Part shown: positions 23,792 to 34,711 of the stretch, one piece after another
Layout of the letters: the number at the start of each line of letters is the position of its first letter
How positions within the stretch are numbered: position 1 is the first letter of the stretch
NCBI GenBank assembly: GCA_030295235.1
Contig: AP026180.1
Coordinates: 236,001 to 300,000 of the forward strand
DNA: 64,000 nt
Origin: Fistulifera solaris
Lineage: Eukaryota > Bacillariophyta > Bacillariophyceae > Naviculales > Stauroneidaceae
Reading direction: 5' to 3'
Notes under the pieces: generated by a model
Told to the model about the DNA's origin: nothing
What the model saw: the letters and a program-made list of their open reading frames with translations, nothing else
The model's database searches: none
Position numbers and translations under genes: made by a program

Positions 23792-24725
23792 TCAGTATTT
23801 GTTCCAATAGGATGTACGACTTCCTTCTCTTCGAGCCGAGACACAAGGCTCAAGATTAACATATTCACCGCTTTTAGGATGATGGCGCTGCGTGAAGCAC
23901 CAACCTCGACGAAGCTTCGGTGAAATCTCAAAGCGTCGGCCGTCAAAGCTCCCTCGCGCTGCAACAAACCGTTGCTTTTGGTTGCTGCTGTCACACTGAG
24001 CCAGCTCCAAGTCATCGTAAAGGAATTCCTGAATGCACAGGTTTCGCTGGGCAACCTTGATTTGTACTTCATTGGGACCGTGAAATACAAACTCCCACTG
24101 AGTCGGCCCGTTGTTGCAATAGATTGCAATCTCACTTCCTTTGCGGCAAAAACGGCGGCACGTCATGCTCATGCACCATTTTCGCTCGAATGGTTCATTC
24201 TGCCAGTTGTAACCTTCAAAGTATTATTGGTTGAGAACGAGCCGAACAAATATTCAAATCATTTTCAATAATCTTCTTACCTGGCTCCCAGTAAAGCTTC
24301 AAAGCGAACGTACGTCCATTGAAGCCAAAATGTTCGGCATCGCCAATACTGCTGGGAACATCCGATGACTCAGTATAATTGGACGGTGCCATTGTCGGTG
24401 TTGGAGCTAGGGAAGGAAGATCGCTACCATCATCCGTTAGTCTGGCAACACAATAGTCTGTTCGGGAATTACGTTGCTTCTCCGATAAAGAGCATCCAGG
24501 CACACCATCTCCCGCGTCTCGTTGAAAGCAAACCAGATTGCCGCGACAATCTGCATCGGTTTCACAGTGACCCTCGCACAATTCCAGATTGCCAGAATGG
24601 TTGCTTCCATAATTCTTGGCAGCCACTTGCAAATTGCGTCGAAGGAGATTAGTCGAGGCTTCTTCACTTGCTAGAGAAGAAACAAGCAAGTGAACCATCA
24701 GTGATGCTTGAATGATGAATTTCAT
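23792..24725 (-). CDS. Secreted Cys-rich / beta-trefoil lectin protein (paralogue G)
   Basis: Exons 24725-24281 and 24213-23792 with a 67-bp intron give about 288 residues, frame intact. A signal peptide (MKFIIQASLMVHLLVSSLA) is followed by LLRRNLQ (RxL), one six-cysteine repeat, a Ser/Asp/Pro linker with potential N-glycosylation (NYTESS), and the trefoil. The first trefoil loop has extra residues (CMSMTCRRFCRKG) compared with paralogues, and a Cys-Asp pair is replaced by CNN. It is the cluster member nearest the MFS gene. Confidence 0.87.
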
Positions 24726-25759
24726 GATGCATTTCTTTCTGAGTAGGAAATAGTGATATTGAACGCATGGAGCGCTTCCAACCCTTCGGACTTTCCGGTG
24801 AAAATCATCATTTGTGTTTCGGATGCGAAAAACTGCTGCACGATTGATGCATGCACAAATTTTCGTCTTTGGGCGATTATGATATCCCTGTTCATACGAA
24901 TTTGTCGAAGTGCAACGCCTTTCGACCTCAGAGAATGCATTGTGACGGTTAACGGTTTGATTGTTCCTAGATTCTATGTGAAGAGCAGTTACTGCTCTCC
25001 GATTTTCGGCTAAGTGCAATTTAGCTCAGAGCATGTTTACGGCGTACATTGATTAAAAGAAAATTATCTTTTTAAGAGGTCTTAGCGTTCATTGAATTTG
25101 TCGTTCTTTAGCTTGCTTCTTGTCCAGCACTCGCGAAAGAATGTTAGCGAATCATCATCCTCTTTGTTGATGAAAAAACCTCGACAAGGACGATTTCCAT
25201 TAGTCGCGTTCTTACTCAAAGCTTTGCGCATCATCAGTAGCTATAATACACAATACGTACGCTAATGGTAAGTGCCGATCTACGGAGCTTAAGAGACGAG
25301 GATACATAATTGCGTCAAGGTCGCTTCTACAATCTATTACTCCTGAACACATAACGGCAAAATAACACATATATGTGTTGTCGCCTAGTAGTCGGAGCAA
25401 TGACGAGATTCTCGTTGCAATGGCTACGGCTGAACCGATCCTTTAATTTGTTACAAGTCCAAAGACCAACGAAATCAATAGAGAAAGTTAAAAAACGACT
25501 AGAGCCCTAGGCGCGGACTCATGACTAAAATCCAATCGTGGCGAATGTTGCCTACATTTTGTTGTTATACTCCGGTAACAAACAGTGATACTACTTCATA
25601 CCTTATAGTGTGGAAATGCCTTTCGTCCATCCTTTTTTTTTCATCCTCGCGACGCTCTCTTTTTTTTTTCTTCATTTCGCTGTTACTCATTCCTCATTCG
25701 TACCCAACTCGAGGCGATGACAGCGGAAACGTTCGTCGAAAGAGAGAATTCAGCAAATC
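24726..25759. other. Intergenic region
   Basis: No supported gene; two poly-pyrimidine stretches at about 25626-25676 lie just upstream of the MFS start and may be part of its leader. Confidence 0.4.
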
Positions 25760-27088
25760 ATGTGCGAACCACCTAGTTTGAAAAACGAAAAAGCGCACAA
25801 GGAAGTGACAAAAGCGAAAGAGACGCTACGGCGCGGCACTTTATTAGGAGCAGCTTCGTATGCACTTGTCGCCATTGCGAATTCGGTGATTCTTCCACAC
25901 CAACAAAGTCGACGGGATGCCATGGGTTGTGATTACTTATGTTTAGGATCGCTGTCGTCAGCTCGATCAGCTCTGTCTTTAGTAGGAGCGACAATGGTCG
26001 GAAAGCTCTCGGACTCGACGACATTAGATGAAAAACTAGGAGGAAACAAACGGAAATTCGTTTTGGTGATAGGACTCTTCGCAGCAGCTTGTGCTATCAT
26101 TAGTGATCATCAAGCATCATCTTTATCCGATTTGTGGGTCGGAATATTTCCCAACGCGTTGCAACAGAATTTGTCGGTATCTAAAGCACTACTCGGAGAG
26201 TATCAAGAGTCAATACCTGGGGGTGTCACTACAGCGGATCGTGCGTGGAGTGCTGGTATGTTGGGAATGGCAGCGGGGTTTTCATTGATGATTGGTCCTT
26301 TTGTCGGAGCGATTTTATTGCGAACCTATCAACAAGCCGTTGTCGCAGGTCTCTGTGCCCTGTTGTTGGCGGCATTACTCGTCTACTTGCTTCCGAGCTC
26401 GAAAGTACAGGCGCGTGATAAGAATCGACAACTCAAAAAAGGATTATTATCATTTATTGATATACCATCAGCAAGATCTCCTGCGGCTCTTTTTTTGATA
26501 TGTATTAGACTATTGTCGGCTCTCAGTTTTCATATCTACCAAACCATCTGGTCCGTCTATATGAAAGAACGCTTACATTTCGGTCCGTCCGAATACGGTC
26601 GCTTTTTCTCTACGGTTGGTTTCTTTTACGCCATTTCGCAAGGGTTATTAGCGAAGCAATGTTTGGAGCGGTTGGGCGGTGAAAATCCACGCGGAAGGAC
26701 GCTATTATTGGCCTTCTCATCGTTGCTGATCGGTGGCGCACGATACTCTGCGCTTCACACAACAAACACCTTTGGAATTTATAGCATCTTTTCGTTCAAG
26801 GTGACTGTTTACGGTGTCATGTCTACGATCCTTAGCGCCGATATAAGCCAGATTGCAGCCCCAGAAGATCTTGGGAGTTTCTTCGGCCTCTTTACTGCTG
26901 TGGAGGCTGGAGCGGGCATGCTTGGTTCATTGTTGGGAGGCGCACTGGGGTATTTGCACCCGTCGTTGCCATTGATCGTAGTTGTCGGACTCAACTTGTC
27001 AATTTTTGCAACCGTTTTACTGGGCTACGAAAGAACTGTTGCGAGCCAGCGCGATTCTTTTACGGAAGGAAAGAAAAAAGTACAATAA
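25760..27088 (+). CDS. Major facilitator superfamily transporter
   Basis: An uninterrupted 442-residue frame with about twelve hydrophobic segments, the usual length for MFS. The loop after the second membrane segment reads VGKLSDS, a form of the MFS G-x-L-(S/A)-D motif. A second Gly-rich segment (MAAGFSLMIGPFVGAILL) matches the fifth-helix P-E-x-G region of drug and sugar transporters. A polar central loop (residues ~210-230) separates the halves. Substrate cannot be inferred; it resembles the TetA/MFSD9-10-like group more than plant sugar carriers. It is one of the few larger genes here without a frame break. Confidence 0.85.
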   Translation: MCEPPSLKNEKAHKEVTKAKETLRRGTLLGAASYALVAIANSVILPHQQSRRDAMGCDYLCLGSLSSARSALSLVGATMVGKLSDSTTLDEKLGGNKRKFVLVIGLFAAACAIISDHQASSLSDLWVGIFPNALQQNLSVSKALLGEYQESIPGGVTTADRAWSAGMLGMAAGFSLMIGPFVGAILLRTYQQAVVAGLCALLLAALLVYLLPSSKVQARDKNRQLKKGLLSFIDIPSARSPAALFLICIRLLSALSFHIYQTIWSVYMKERLHFGPSEYGRFFSTVGFFYAISQGLLAKQCLERLGGENPRGRTLLLAFSSLLIGGARYSALHTTNTFGIYSIFSFKVTVYGVMSTILSADISQIAAPEDLGSFFGLFTAVEAGAGMLGSLLGGALGYLHPSLPLIVVVGLNLSIFATVLLGYERTVASQRDSFTEGKKKVQ

Positions 27089-27368
27089 TCATTGTTTTAA
27101 CATGTAAATAATAATGTGGTATCATAAGTATTCATGATTATTGAAGAGAGACGAAGTTAACGACATCTAACACCCTTTGAGGTCGATAAGGCATCAGCTT
27201 TCAAGACTGGACTTGTAGTGGTTCCCGTCACGCCTACACTAAATCAGACAGTGCATCCAGAGGTGAATGCATCGCGCGCATCTCGGTCGTCTCTCGCGTC
27301 GTCGTTTCTTGTAGCCAAAAACTAAAAGGAAAGAACGACCATGGTGACCATAACACAAATTTCGAACA

Positions 27369-28497
27369 ATGAGAGGCGTTAAAGCCCGAATATTGTTCTG
27401 GTTGGTATCAATAATAGCAACAGCACTTTTAACGTACCAGTTTGTGTTAGCAGCGAACTGTTTTGCTGCTGATAATGGTCGTTTCTCAGTTGCGTCTTCT
27501 GTCGTTCCTTCGTCTTCGTCACTCTCGCTGACAAATGCAGAAAGCCGAATACGACAATTACCGTCTCTTTATCATTTACTTGACACAGAAGTAGAAGGTA
27601 CTTGTCCCCAGAAGCTTGTACTTATGGAAGACAAGCGCATCGGCTCATCTATAAGTTCTTTGTCTGACTGGGGCGATCACAATTCGATTCCCAAAATAAT
27701 TCATGTCACAACAAAGTCTCGCTGCTTGCCTCCCTCGTTTCACGACAACCTTGAACTCTGGAAGAAAGCTTTCCCTGACTATTCATTTGTATTGCACAAC
27801 GATGCGGCGATGTATCGATTACTCGAACTGCATCATGTCGATTTTCCTCATCTTCAACAAAGTCTAAAGTGCAGCGTTTCGGTTGCCGCTATCGCTGATC
27901 TATGGCGAGCACTCATTCTATACGAATATGGAGGCATCTATACTGACATTGATAATGCCCCACGGAAACTCAATGCATTTCTCATTAAAGAAACGGATCA
28001 AGCCTTCTTTGTCGTCGAGGAAGCCGGATATTTGTCACAGTATTTCATGGCATCTGCTCCGAAGCATCCCTTACTGTTTCTACTCATACAATCAACGCTG
28101 CATCGATTGTACGACTTGAATGATGTAGATCATCAGTACGTTCCGTTTGTGACGGGTCCTGGTGCCTTGAAGCAAGCGTTCCTTCATTTTTGCACGAACA
28201 GGGACCCAACGCGGCGGCTGTAAAAACACCACCTCCCCCAAAAATGCTGCCTTTGTCCAGGAAGGCGTGTATACGGGTATTGGCAATGCTACTGTTACAG
28301 TGGTGGGACGGCGAGGCAAAGCTTCTGACGAATACGTCGCTCGGAATGTCATTTACAAGAAACGCCGAATCTATGCTGAATTGATGAATATGACACATTT
28401 CTCCAGAGTTCACGCGGACCCCTCGGTCAAGTCAAAGTTAACAACGGATTCTTGTATGGAGCGCTTGTGGCATTCCAGAAACAGTAACAGGCAATGA
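27369..28497 (+). CDS. GT32-type glycosyltransferase (OCH1 / capsular polysaccharide synthesis-like)
   Basis: A type II membrane protein: an N-terminal anchor (about residues 8-30) and a Golgi-lumenal catalytic domain. IPKIIHVTT is the first conserved strand of GT32 enzymes. SVAAIADLWRALILYEYGGI followed by YTDID is the diagnostic block with the DxD nucleotide-sugar and metal site. After GPGALKQAFLHF the frame breaks twice, near 28187 (CATTTTTG) and 28240 (CCCAAAAATG). Adding one base at each continues into the segment VYTGIGNATVTVVGRR and ends at 28497. GT32 members transfer mannose or related sugars to glycans or sphingolipids; the acceptor here is unknown. Confidence 0.8.
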
Positions 28498-28553
28498 TGA
28501 CGACATACTTCGCCAAAGCAGTAAAATATTTTAATAGCATTGAAGATTACGGA

Positions 28554-29422
28554 CTATACAATCTTCATGAGAGCATCATTGTTGTCTGGTCGTCTCCCCT
28601 TTCTTCGTTTCATGTCTGCCCCCGAGGCCGAGCTTTGATCTAATGATATTTCGCTATCGGAGAATTCCTGCCCAGCAATGAGATGATGTTGGTCATCCAC
28701 TTGACTGGTCGAGCTGGCTTTTCGCATTCCTCTCCCAAAGCCCCAAGAAGACGTTGCTGTCGATGGCGACACGGCACCCATCCCCATGACTTTCTGAACG
28801 GCTGTTTGTGCGGGAGTAATAAACTTGAGGGCTGGCATTTCTAAAAAGTCCCGAAAATCCACGGTTTGTGACTCATCAAAGTCAAACCGTGTCACAACTC
28901 GCACATAATTCAGGTATATTTTACGACATGTAAAAGAGCGACCAGCCAGCAAATGAGCGCCGACTCCCACGGTAACATGAGCCATACGGAAAGTAATACA
29001 CTCCCCACAGTACAGGCAAGTCCGATGCCGAAGGTCGTAAAGACAGAAGATCGTTCTTCGTAAAGACCATCGGTAGCCGTCAGCATGCTTCCATCAGGAC
29101 CTCGCAAGGCTAATCCAGCGCCTATAACACTGAGTGCCGTTGTATGAGACACCACAATCATATTTGCGCAGAAAGCAGCGACAATGATTCCGTAGTAAAC
29201 CATGCGAAGTATTCGCGCAAATTGTTGATGTTCTTCTGCCCAGTCGCTCACGGGCGCCGGCGAGAATTCAATAAACATTGTAATATCGAGTCCAGCGAGG
29301 ACGGCTGCTTGTGTTCCGACGGTCATGAGATTGGAATGATGCAATTGAAACTCCTTTTCTTTCAAGGCAGTGGCTTGTTGCTTCAATGCCGATTGCAACT
29401 GCAATTTATCTGCGGCCAGCAT
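28554..29422 (-). CDS. Orai-like four-helix membrane protein (possible Ca2+ channel)
   Basis: An N-terminal helical, Gln-rich segment precedes a hydrophobic block starting AAVLAGLDITMFIEF. Three further membrane segments follow: IIVAAFCANMIVVSHTTAL, VFTTFGIGLACTVGSVLLSV and the stretch after LMLPW. The order, the short extracellular loop and the polar C-terminal tail resemble Orai/CRAC channels, including an acidic residue near the first membrane segment. Similarity is topological and modest, so function is tentative. One missing base near 28935 (CTCTTTTACA) joins the two open segments; the tail is Ser/Asp-rich with a basic KRRKGRR cluster near the end. Confidence 0.5.
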
Positions 29423-29921
29423 GATGAAGCGACAGTATCAGCGGAAGGAATAGACGGCTAGGAAGCGTTATTAGCAAGCAGGTTGGTTGAATAGTTCTAT
29501 CAGTTGCGAGGATTCCCTTTATCGACCTCGTCAAAATGCTTTATTTTCTCCGATTGTTTGCGTGCAAACGAAGAACTCAACGGTAAAAAATTGCTAGCAA
29601 TAATGACTTTTACGTACAACGGACGTACTCTTTGTTCTGTCGTCTGTCGTTTGTCGCGTTTGTCGTTGCTCGATGAAAGCCACACATTTTGTACCGTAAC
29701 GACGAAACCAAGTATCCGACTTGACGCTGAGACACGGCGTCGCTAGAGAGAGCTAGAGAGTTGGAAGCCAATCCTTTTAGTCTGCATCATGATGAATGAA
29801 CGAAAGAATAATTCAAAAAAGTATGTATTATCATTTTTAGTAGGAAGCATGATGCTTTCGTTGCTCGATGACGACGATGAGTGATTATGAAGGAAACAAA
29901 GACGTTTTTTCCTGGAGTCTA
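29423..29921. other. Intergenic region
   Basis: No supported gene between the Orai-like gene (5' side) and globin 1 (3' side). Confidence 0.4.
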
Positions 29922-30476
29922 TTATTTCGAAACCATGGACCGAATCATATCAGCGGAAAGTGCACCGTAAGTCTCTTTCCACGATTCTTCGCTCTCCTCG
30001 GTGAACTTATCACCCAACATCTCTTTCAAAGTCCAGACCAAAGCGTCTCCCATGATTGGAAACATGTCGGGCTTGACACCATAGACGACGTGTTTCGTTC
30101 CCAATTCGGTCATAATCTCCGTCAACAGTTCAATATCCGGACCAAGCATATTCAATGACGTGTCAATCATATTCCAGAAATAAATGGCCTGCGCGACGAA
30201 GCGCTTCGACTGTAAAAGCTCGGGCGAGTCGACGTCAATGTCGATGGGGAAACCGAACAACAATTTCGCCTGGGGGCACTTGTCGAAGAGTCTGGTTTAA
30301 AAACACGATACACAGTAGATTAGAGACTGTCTGCATCCAGTTCAAAGGGTCGCTTCTGTCGCTTACCTTCGAAAGAGCTTCGTACCAGCGACCTTTTCGT
30401 AATCCTTCGTGCGTTTGACGGATTCCCAGTCCTCCATTACATTGCTGATCGTGCTGTAAGAAATTTCCTTTACCAT
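29922..30476 (-). CDS. Globin (copy 1)
   Basis: Exons 30476-30367 and 30291-29922 with a 75-bp GT-AG intron encode 159 residues, a complete single-domain globin. Helix E/F features are clear: LLQSKRFVAQA, then LGTKHVVYGVKPDMFPIMG with the proximal (F8) His in TKH. The distal E7 position appears to be Gln (VAQA) instead of His. The C-terminal helix ends SADMIRSMVSK. It could bind haem for oxygen, NO or redox roles; no reductase domain is attached. Copy 2 lies 2 kb away with the same intron position. Confidence 0.85.
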
Positions 30477-31251
30477 GTTTGTAGCTAGGTGTTCAATAAC
30501 GAATTAAGAATTCAAGAGACGATTGGATTGATGCCAACAAGGAGGCCTTTTATGAAATGAGAGAAAAGGACGAGCTCGATAAAGTTGCCAAGCTTTTGGG
30601 TGCTTGCTTGCATTTTTGGCACTTTGGCACTTCGTTCTTCGTTGACTTCGTTGAAGAAGCGAAGAGGGGCAATAGGTACACAAAGACTACGGGCGAAAGA
30701 ATGTTCTTTGAAATCGTCAATAGTGGCATTTTTGATTTTAGCTGGCATGGTTTATAGATAAAGTAAACAAAAATAAGGCCCATGTCATGACCTAATGACC
30801 GCAATCATTTACTTACTTCTATCACAAAGAAGCAAGAGCTACGAACCCAATCAGTTTCGTATTTTGACCTACGTAATCCGTCCTACAAAACCAGGGGGTA
30901 TTATTCACAAACGATTACCCCTTTCTTTCTTCGGTACAATTATCCCTATAGACGATTTCCAGGGAACAACGACAAGAAGACCGCTCAGAAAATCGGAAAG
31001 CGACAAGCAAACAGTTCGCGTTTTGCCCTTTCGGTGCAACAAAATGCAACATTTTGCGATCTTCAACGAGCAAAAGAAGGCTCTCCTTGAAGATGATAAG
31101 AAAAGTCTCGCATTCGGCACGAAAGAATATCTCTAGAACCTTGGGCAGCAGGCATAAGTATGAACAAGAGCAAGCATTAAGTCGTCTGTGGTCGCTTGCT
31201 TTGAACAAGATCCTCACGTCTTTTTTTATCGGCACCATCATCAAAGATCAC
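30477..31251. other. Intergenic region between globin 1 and the LRR gene
   Basis: No supported gene; the divergent arrangement suggests a shared upstream region for the two. Confidence 0.4.
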
Positions 31252-31852
31252 ATGTCTTCCTCCATCACTATCGTCAATGAGCGTCTCACTTTTTCTGAGC
31301 TGGTGGGTGCAATGGAAAGAGGTGGTGCGATAAAAGAAGTTATACTTGAGGACGTTGTTATTGAGGGGAGACGAAGACGCGATGCGATTACTTACTCGGT
31401 ATTTTCGAGGTCACTATACAATCGAGAATGCGGTTTTTCGACGCGTTTCCTTGGCTGATGAAACGAATGATCTTGGGATCATTTTCTCTACCCTTTTGGT
31501 GTCAGCATGCGAGCTAAAGCATTTTCACGTGGAAGAATGCCCCGTCTCGTCTGCAGTTCTTATTTGCGTGTCTTATAGTCCAAATCTTGAAAGCCTTCGC
31601 TTGATCAACTGCAATCTGGGAGACGGCGATGCCACGAAACTCGTCGACGTTCTGGCGAAAGCAACCAGCGTCACTGTGCTGGATTTGTCTGGCAACGGTT
31701 TCAGTGCGATCGGAGAGTCCGCGCTGAAGACTGGCCTCGAACGCTCTAGTAATATTTCGTCGCTTATGATCGATGGACACGGTGTAGTGTTGGCCAAAGC
31801 TCCTAAAGTGAAAGTTGTTTCAACGAAACAGATATCTGCGCAAACAGCATAA
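31252..31852 (+). CDS. Leucine-rich-repeat protein
   Basis: The proposed start at 31252 gives MSSSITIVNERLTFSELVGA. A frame change near 31363 (GAGGGGAG, apparently one extra G) links this to the longer frame ending at 31852. At least four LRR-like units are visible, for example NLESLRLINCNLGDGDATKL and VTVLDLSGNGFSAIGESALK, of the ribonuclease-inhibitor spacing. No signal peptide or other domain is seen. It lies between the two globin genes on the opposite strand, so it may have been carried through or inserted into the duplicated segment. Confidence 0.6.
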
Positions 31853-31966
31853 AAGTAGATCGATATCACATTATAAAAACGATTTATTTTTTGATTTCGT
31901 AATGACAACTCAAGCATGAAGACTTATAATCGATGAAGCAAATGTAGAACTTTCTTAGAGTACTGA

Positions 31967-32531
31967 TTATTTCTTTACCATGGCTCGAATCATATCAGCG
32001 GAAAGCGCGTCGTAAGTTTCTTTCCAAGCCTTTTCGTTTTCATCTTTGAATTTGTCACCTAGCATTTCACTCAGCGTCCAGAATAAAGCTTCTCCCATGA
32101 TCGGAAACATATCCGGCTTGACACCATAAACAACATGCTTCGCCCCCAACTCGGTCATAATCTCCGTCAACAGTTCAATATCCGGACCAAGCATATTCAA
32201 TGACGTGTCAATCATATTCCAAAAGTAAATGGCTTGCGCGACGAAGCGCTTCGACTGCAAAAGCTCGGGCGAGTCGACGTCAATGTCGATGGGGAAACCG
32301 AACAACAACTTTGCTTGAGGGCATTTATCAAAGAGTCTATTATATCAAGGATGTACGTGAATGTCTGAGTGAGTTGATGCTGAGATAATTTCGCAAAAGA
32401 CATGCGCGTTGACATGCTTACCTTCGAAAGAGTTTCGTACCGGCAACCTTCTCATAATCCTTGGTACGTTTGACAGATTCCCAGTCTTCCATCACATGAC
32501 TGATAGTTGCGTAGTTCATTTCGTTCACCAT
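31967..32531 (-). CDS. Globin (copy 2)
   Basis: Exons 32531-32422 and 32336-31967 (85-bp intron) encode 159 residues, same exon lengths as copy 1. The middle of the protein is nearly identical to copy 1; differences cluster in the first ten residues (MVNEMNYATISH against MVKEISYSTISN) and the last third (FKDENEKAWKETYDAL). The proximal His (AKHVVYGV) and apparent distal Gln are kept. Intron sequences and flanks differ markedly between copies, so the duplication is not very recent or the exons were homogenised by conversion. Confidence 0.85.
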
Positions 32532-34027
32532 GGTTCAAGTTGCAAGGGCTGCAATCAGCTTGCTTCGTGATGCGAAAAGAAATGGAAGTTCGAGTTTGGT
32601 CAACAGGGTGCCAACGAGAGAGCTGGAAACCGAAACATCGAAATGCCAAGAACCAAGAATGACACCTTTCGGATTTCGGATCGTTCTTTCGTCTTAGTTC
32701 AGTATAAAATACTGTAGGACATTCTAGTTAGGGTTCCTTGATTTCTTTCTGTTCTTCGATACGTATTCATTACTAATTAACTACAGTACGATACAGTAAT
32801 ACACAAAGCTTCTAATCAATTGAGTCACGGGTTATGGGTCATGAGTCATGAGAGGGTCATGAGTCATGAGCTACGGCTAGCAATTTATTACTCGTTGGTA
32901 GCTAATGACAGACCTACGGAGTAATCAATTTTCTGTAATTTCCAACATTCTAAGTTTTGTCAGCACATCGTAGATAGTGAAAAAGGCATCCATGAAAGCC
33001 GGCTTGCTAGTTCCAGAATCCTCAGCCAAGAAAAGGCTAGAAATCGATAGGGCTTGAATAGATGCAATGATTCAAGGTATAACTCAACTTTGAATGAGAG
33101 TATTCGTCAAATTAACCTAAATGAAAGTGCGCTCGTACATGATTACTTGTCTTGAGACTAAACTTTTAAAAGGTCTCCCACTCGCAACTGTTATAATCGC
33201 CCAATAGTTTATTAAATGAGTTATCTCTTTGAAACTGCGATGTCCAGCTTTTGATTAAAGGCAAACATGAGCATTCATGAACTGAGCTTGAGCTCGCTTA
33301 TATTCACCGTCATCTGAGGGAAGAAAAGCGGGCTGTGGTGTTTTCAAATAATAATATTCATAAATACACGCATCATGACATCATTTCGCGTCATTTTGAA
33401 TTAACGTAAATAATGAGCAACATTACATAAGTGCCACCTGGCGCATCACGGATCAAGGCGAATGACCATTGGACCATTGGTGCATTGGTGACCTATCTTC
33501 CGTCAAAATGTGCGGAACTTATAAAAATTAGATTTTTGTTAGTCGTGAAAAGGTTAGAAACAGGCGTTTCTGTGTCGTTATTTTGTAATAACATGTGTCT
33601 GCATTCCGAATTGACGTTTGGTGACAGTACTATTCACAATGTCATAAAAGAAGAATGTGAGTACCGAGTCTCCCTTAGACGAAGTAGGAACAACAGTGAG
33701 ATGTAAGATGAACTTAGAAACGACGACATCAAGTGCAAGTTGCGCACGAAATTGATCAAATAATGCTAAGGTGCTAACTTCTTTTCGCACCGTCGGAAGG
33801 AGAAGGAAGACGTTCGGAACGTTTTTGTGCCTTTGCAACACGGAAACGTCTCTCAACTATACCGACAAGGTGTAGGTCACTGCGCTTTCTCGAATTGCCT
33901 TCCTGGGAAGCTAAAAGCCAAATGCTGGAAGATGGTTTCTTCTTCCTTTGTTTTGATTTTTTTCTCCCTTTGCCATCTCCATTTGATGTTTCTAAAGCCA
34001 CACATCATTGTTTCTTATCCGTTAGAA
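32532..34027. other. Intergenic region
   Basis: No supported gene. It contains reiterated GGGTCATGAGTCATGAG near 32830-32866, a short direct repeat recalling the TCATGAGTCATGA segment of repeat R. Confidence 0.4.
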
Positions 34028-34503
34028 ATGAATTTCATCACAAAACAAGATATTGGGATGAATCTTGATCCTTTAGTCGGTCGGACGATCGCATTTGAGT
34101 CTTCGGAAAATACAAAAGATGCGGACGAAATGTCGGATTTTGGGAAACTTGTGGACGAATTGAACTTCGATTGCCTTACGGATGACTCCTCCGAGCACAC
34201 ACGATGGCAAAGCCAGGTGAAGGATCGGCCACTTCGACAGTCAGTGCGATCTACAGAAACTGCAGCCACAGCAAATGTATCTATCTTTTCGACTTGTTCA
34301 TCTTTTTTCGCAGAAGATGGTCCGACCCACCCAAGTCCCCAAAAGACCCGTCAACTCCACCCCGAAAGCCAATACGAACCAAGAGTCGAACAAATGTGCT
34401 AATAGCTCGACCACAACGACTTACTAGAACTTCTTCCTTTGAATCGGACAAAACTGCCCGCAATTACGGAAATCACTCTCTTGCTCGAGAATCTCGTTGC
34501 TAA
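34028..34503 (+). CDS. Hypothetical Ser/Thr/Pro-rich protein
   Basis: The frame from the ATG at 34028 is acidic and plausible (MNFITKQDIGMNLDPLVGRT). After about 90 residues it continues best in another frame rich in basic and Ser/Pro motifs (SPKDPSTPPRKPIRTKSRT), ending at 34503. The switch could be one missing base near 34306 (TCTTTTTTCGC) or a very short intron ending at TTTCGCAG. No domain recognised; possibly a phosphorylation-regulated small protein. Low confidence. Confidence 0.35.
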
Positions 34504-34711
34504 AAGCATAAATCGGCAAGCAAGAATGCATAACAAGCTTTCAAAACTCTGGTTTGTACAAAGAATAGCATGTAACATCAAAGAATAAACACTTTTCATC
34601 ATATATGGCCTCAACGCCTCGTCTACTTTATCATCCCGACCAAAACACGTAATGCACCGTTCTTTGTGCTTGTCCTTCTGTTTCTCAGCTCGCTCACAAG
34701 GCTAATGCATC

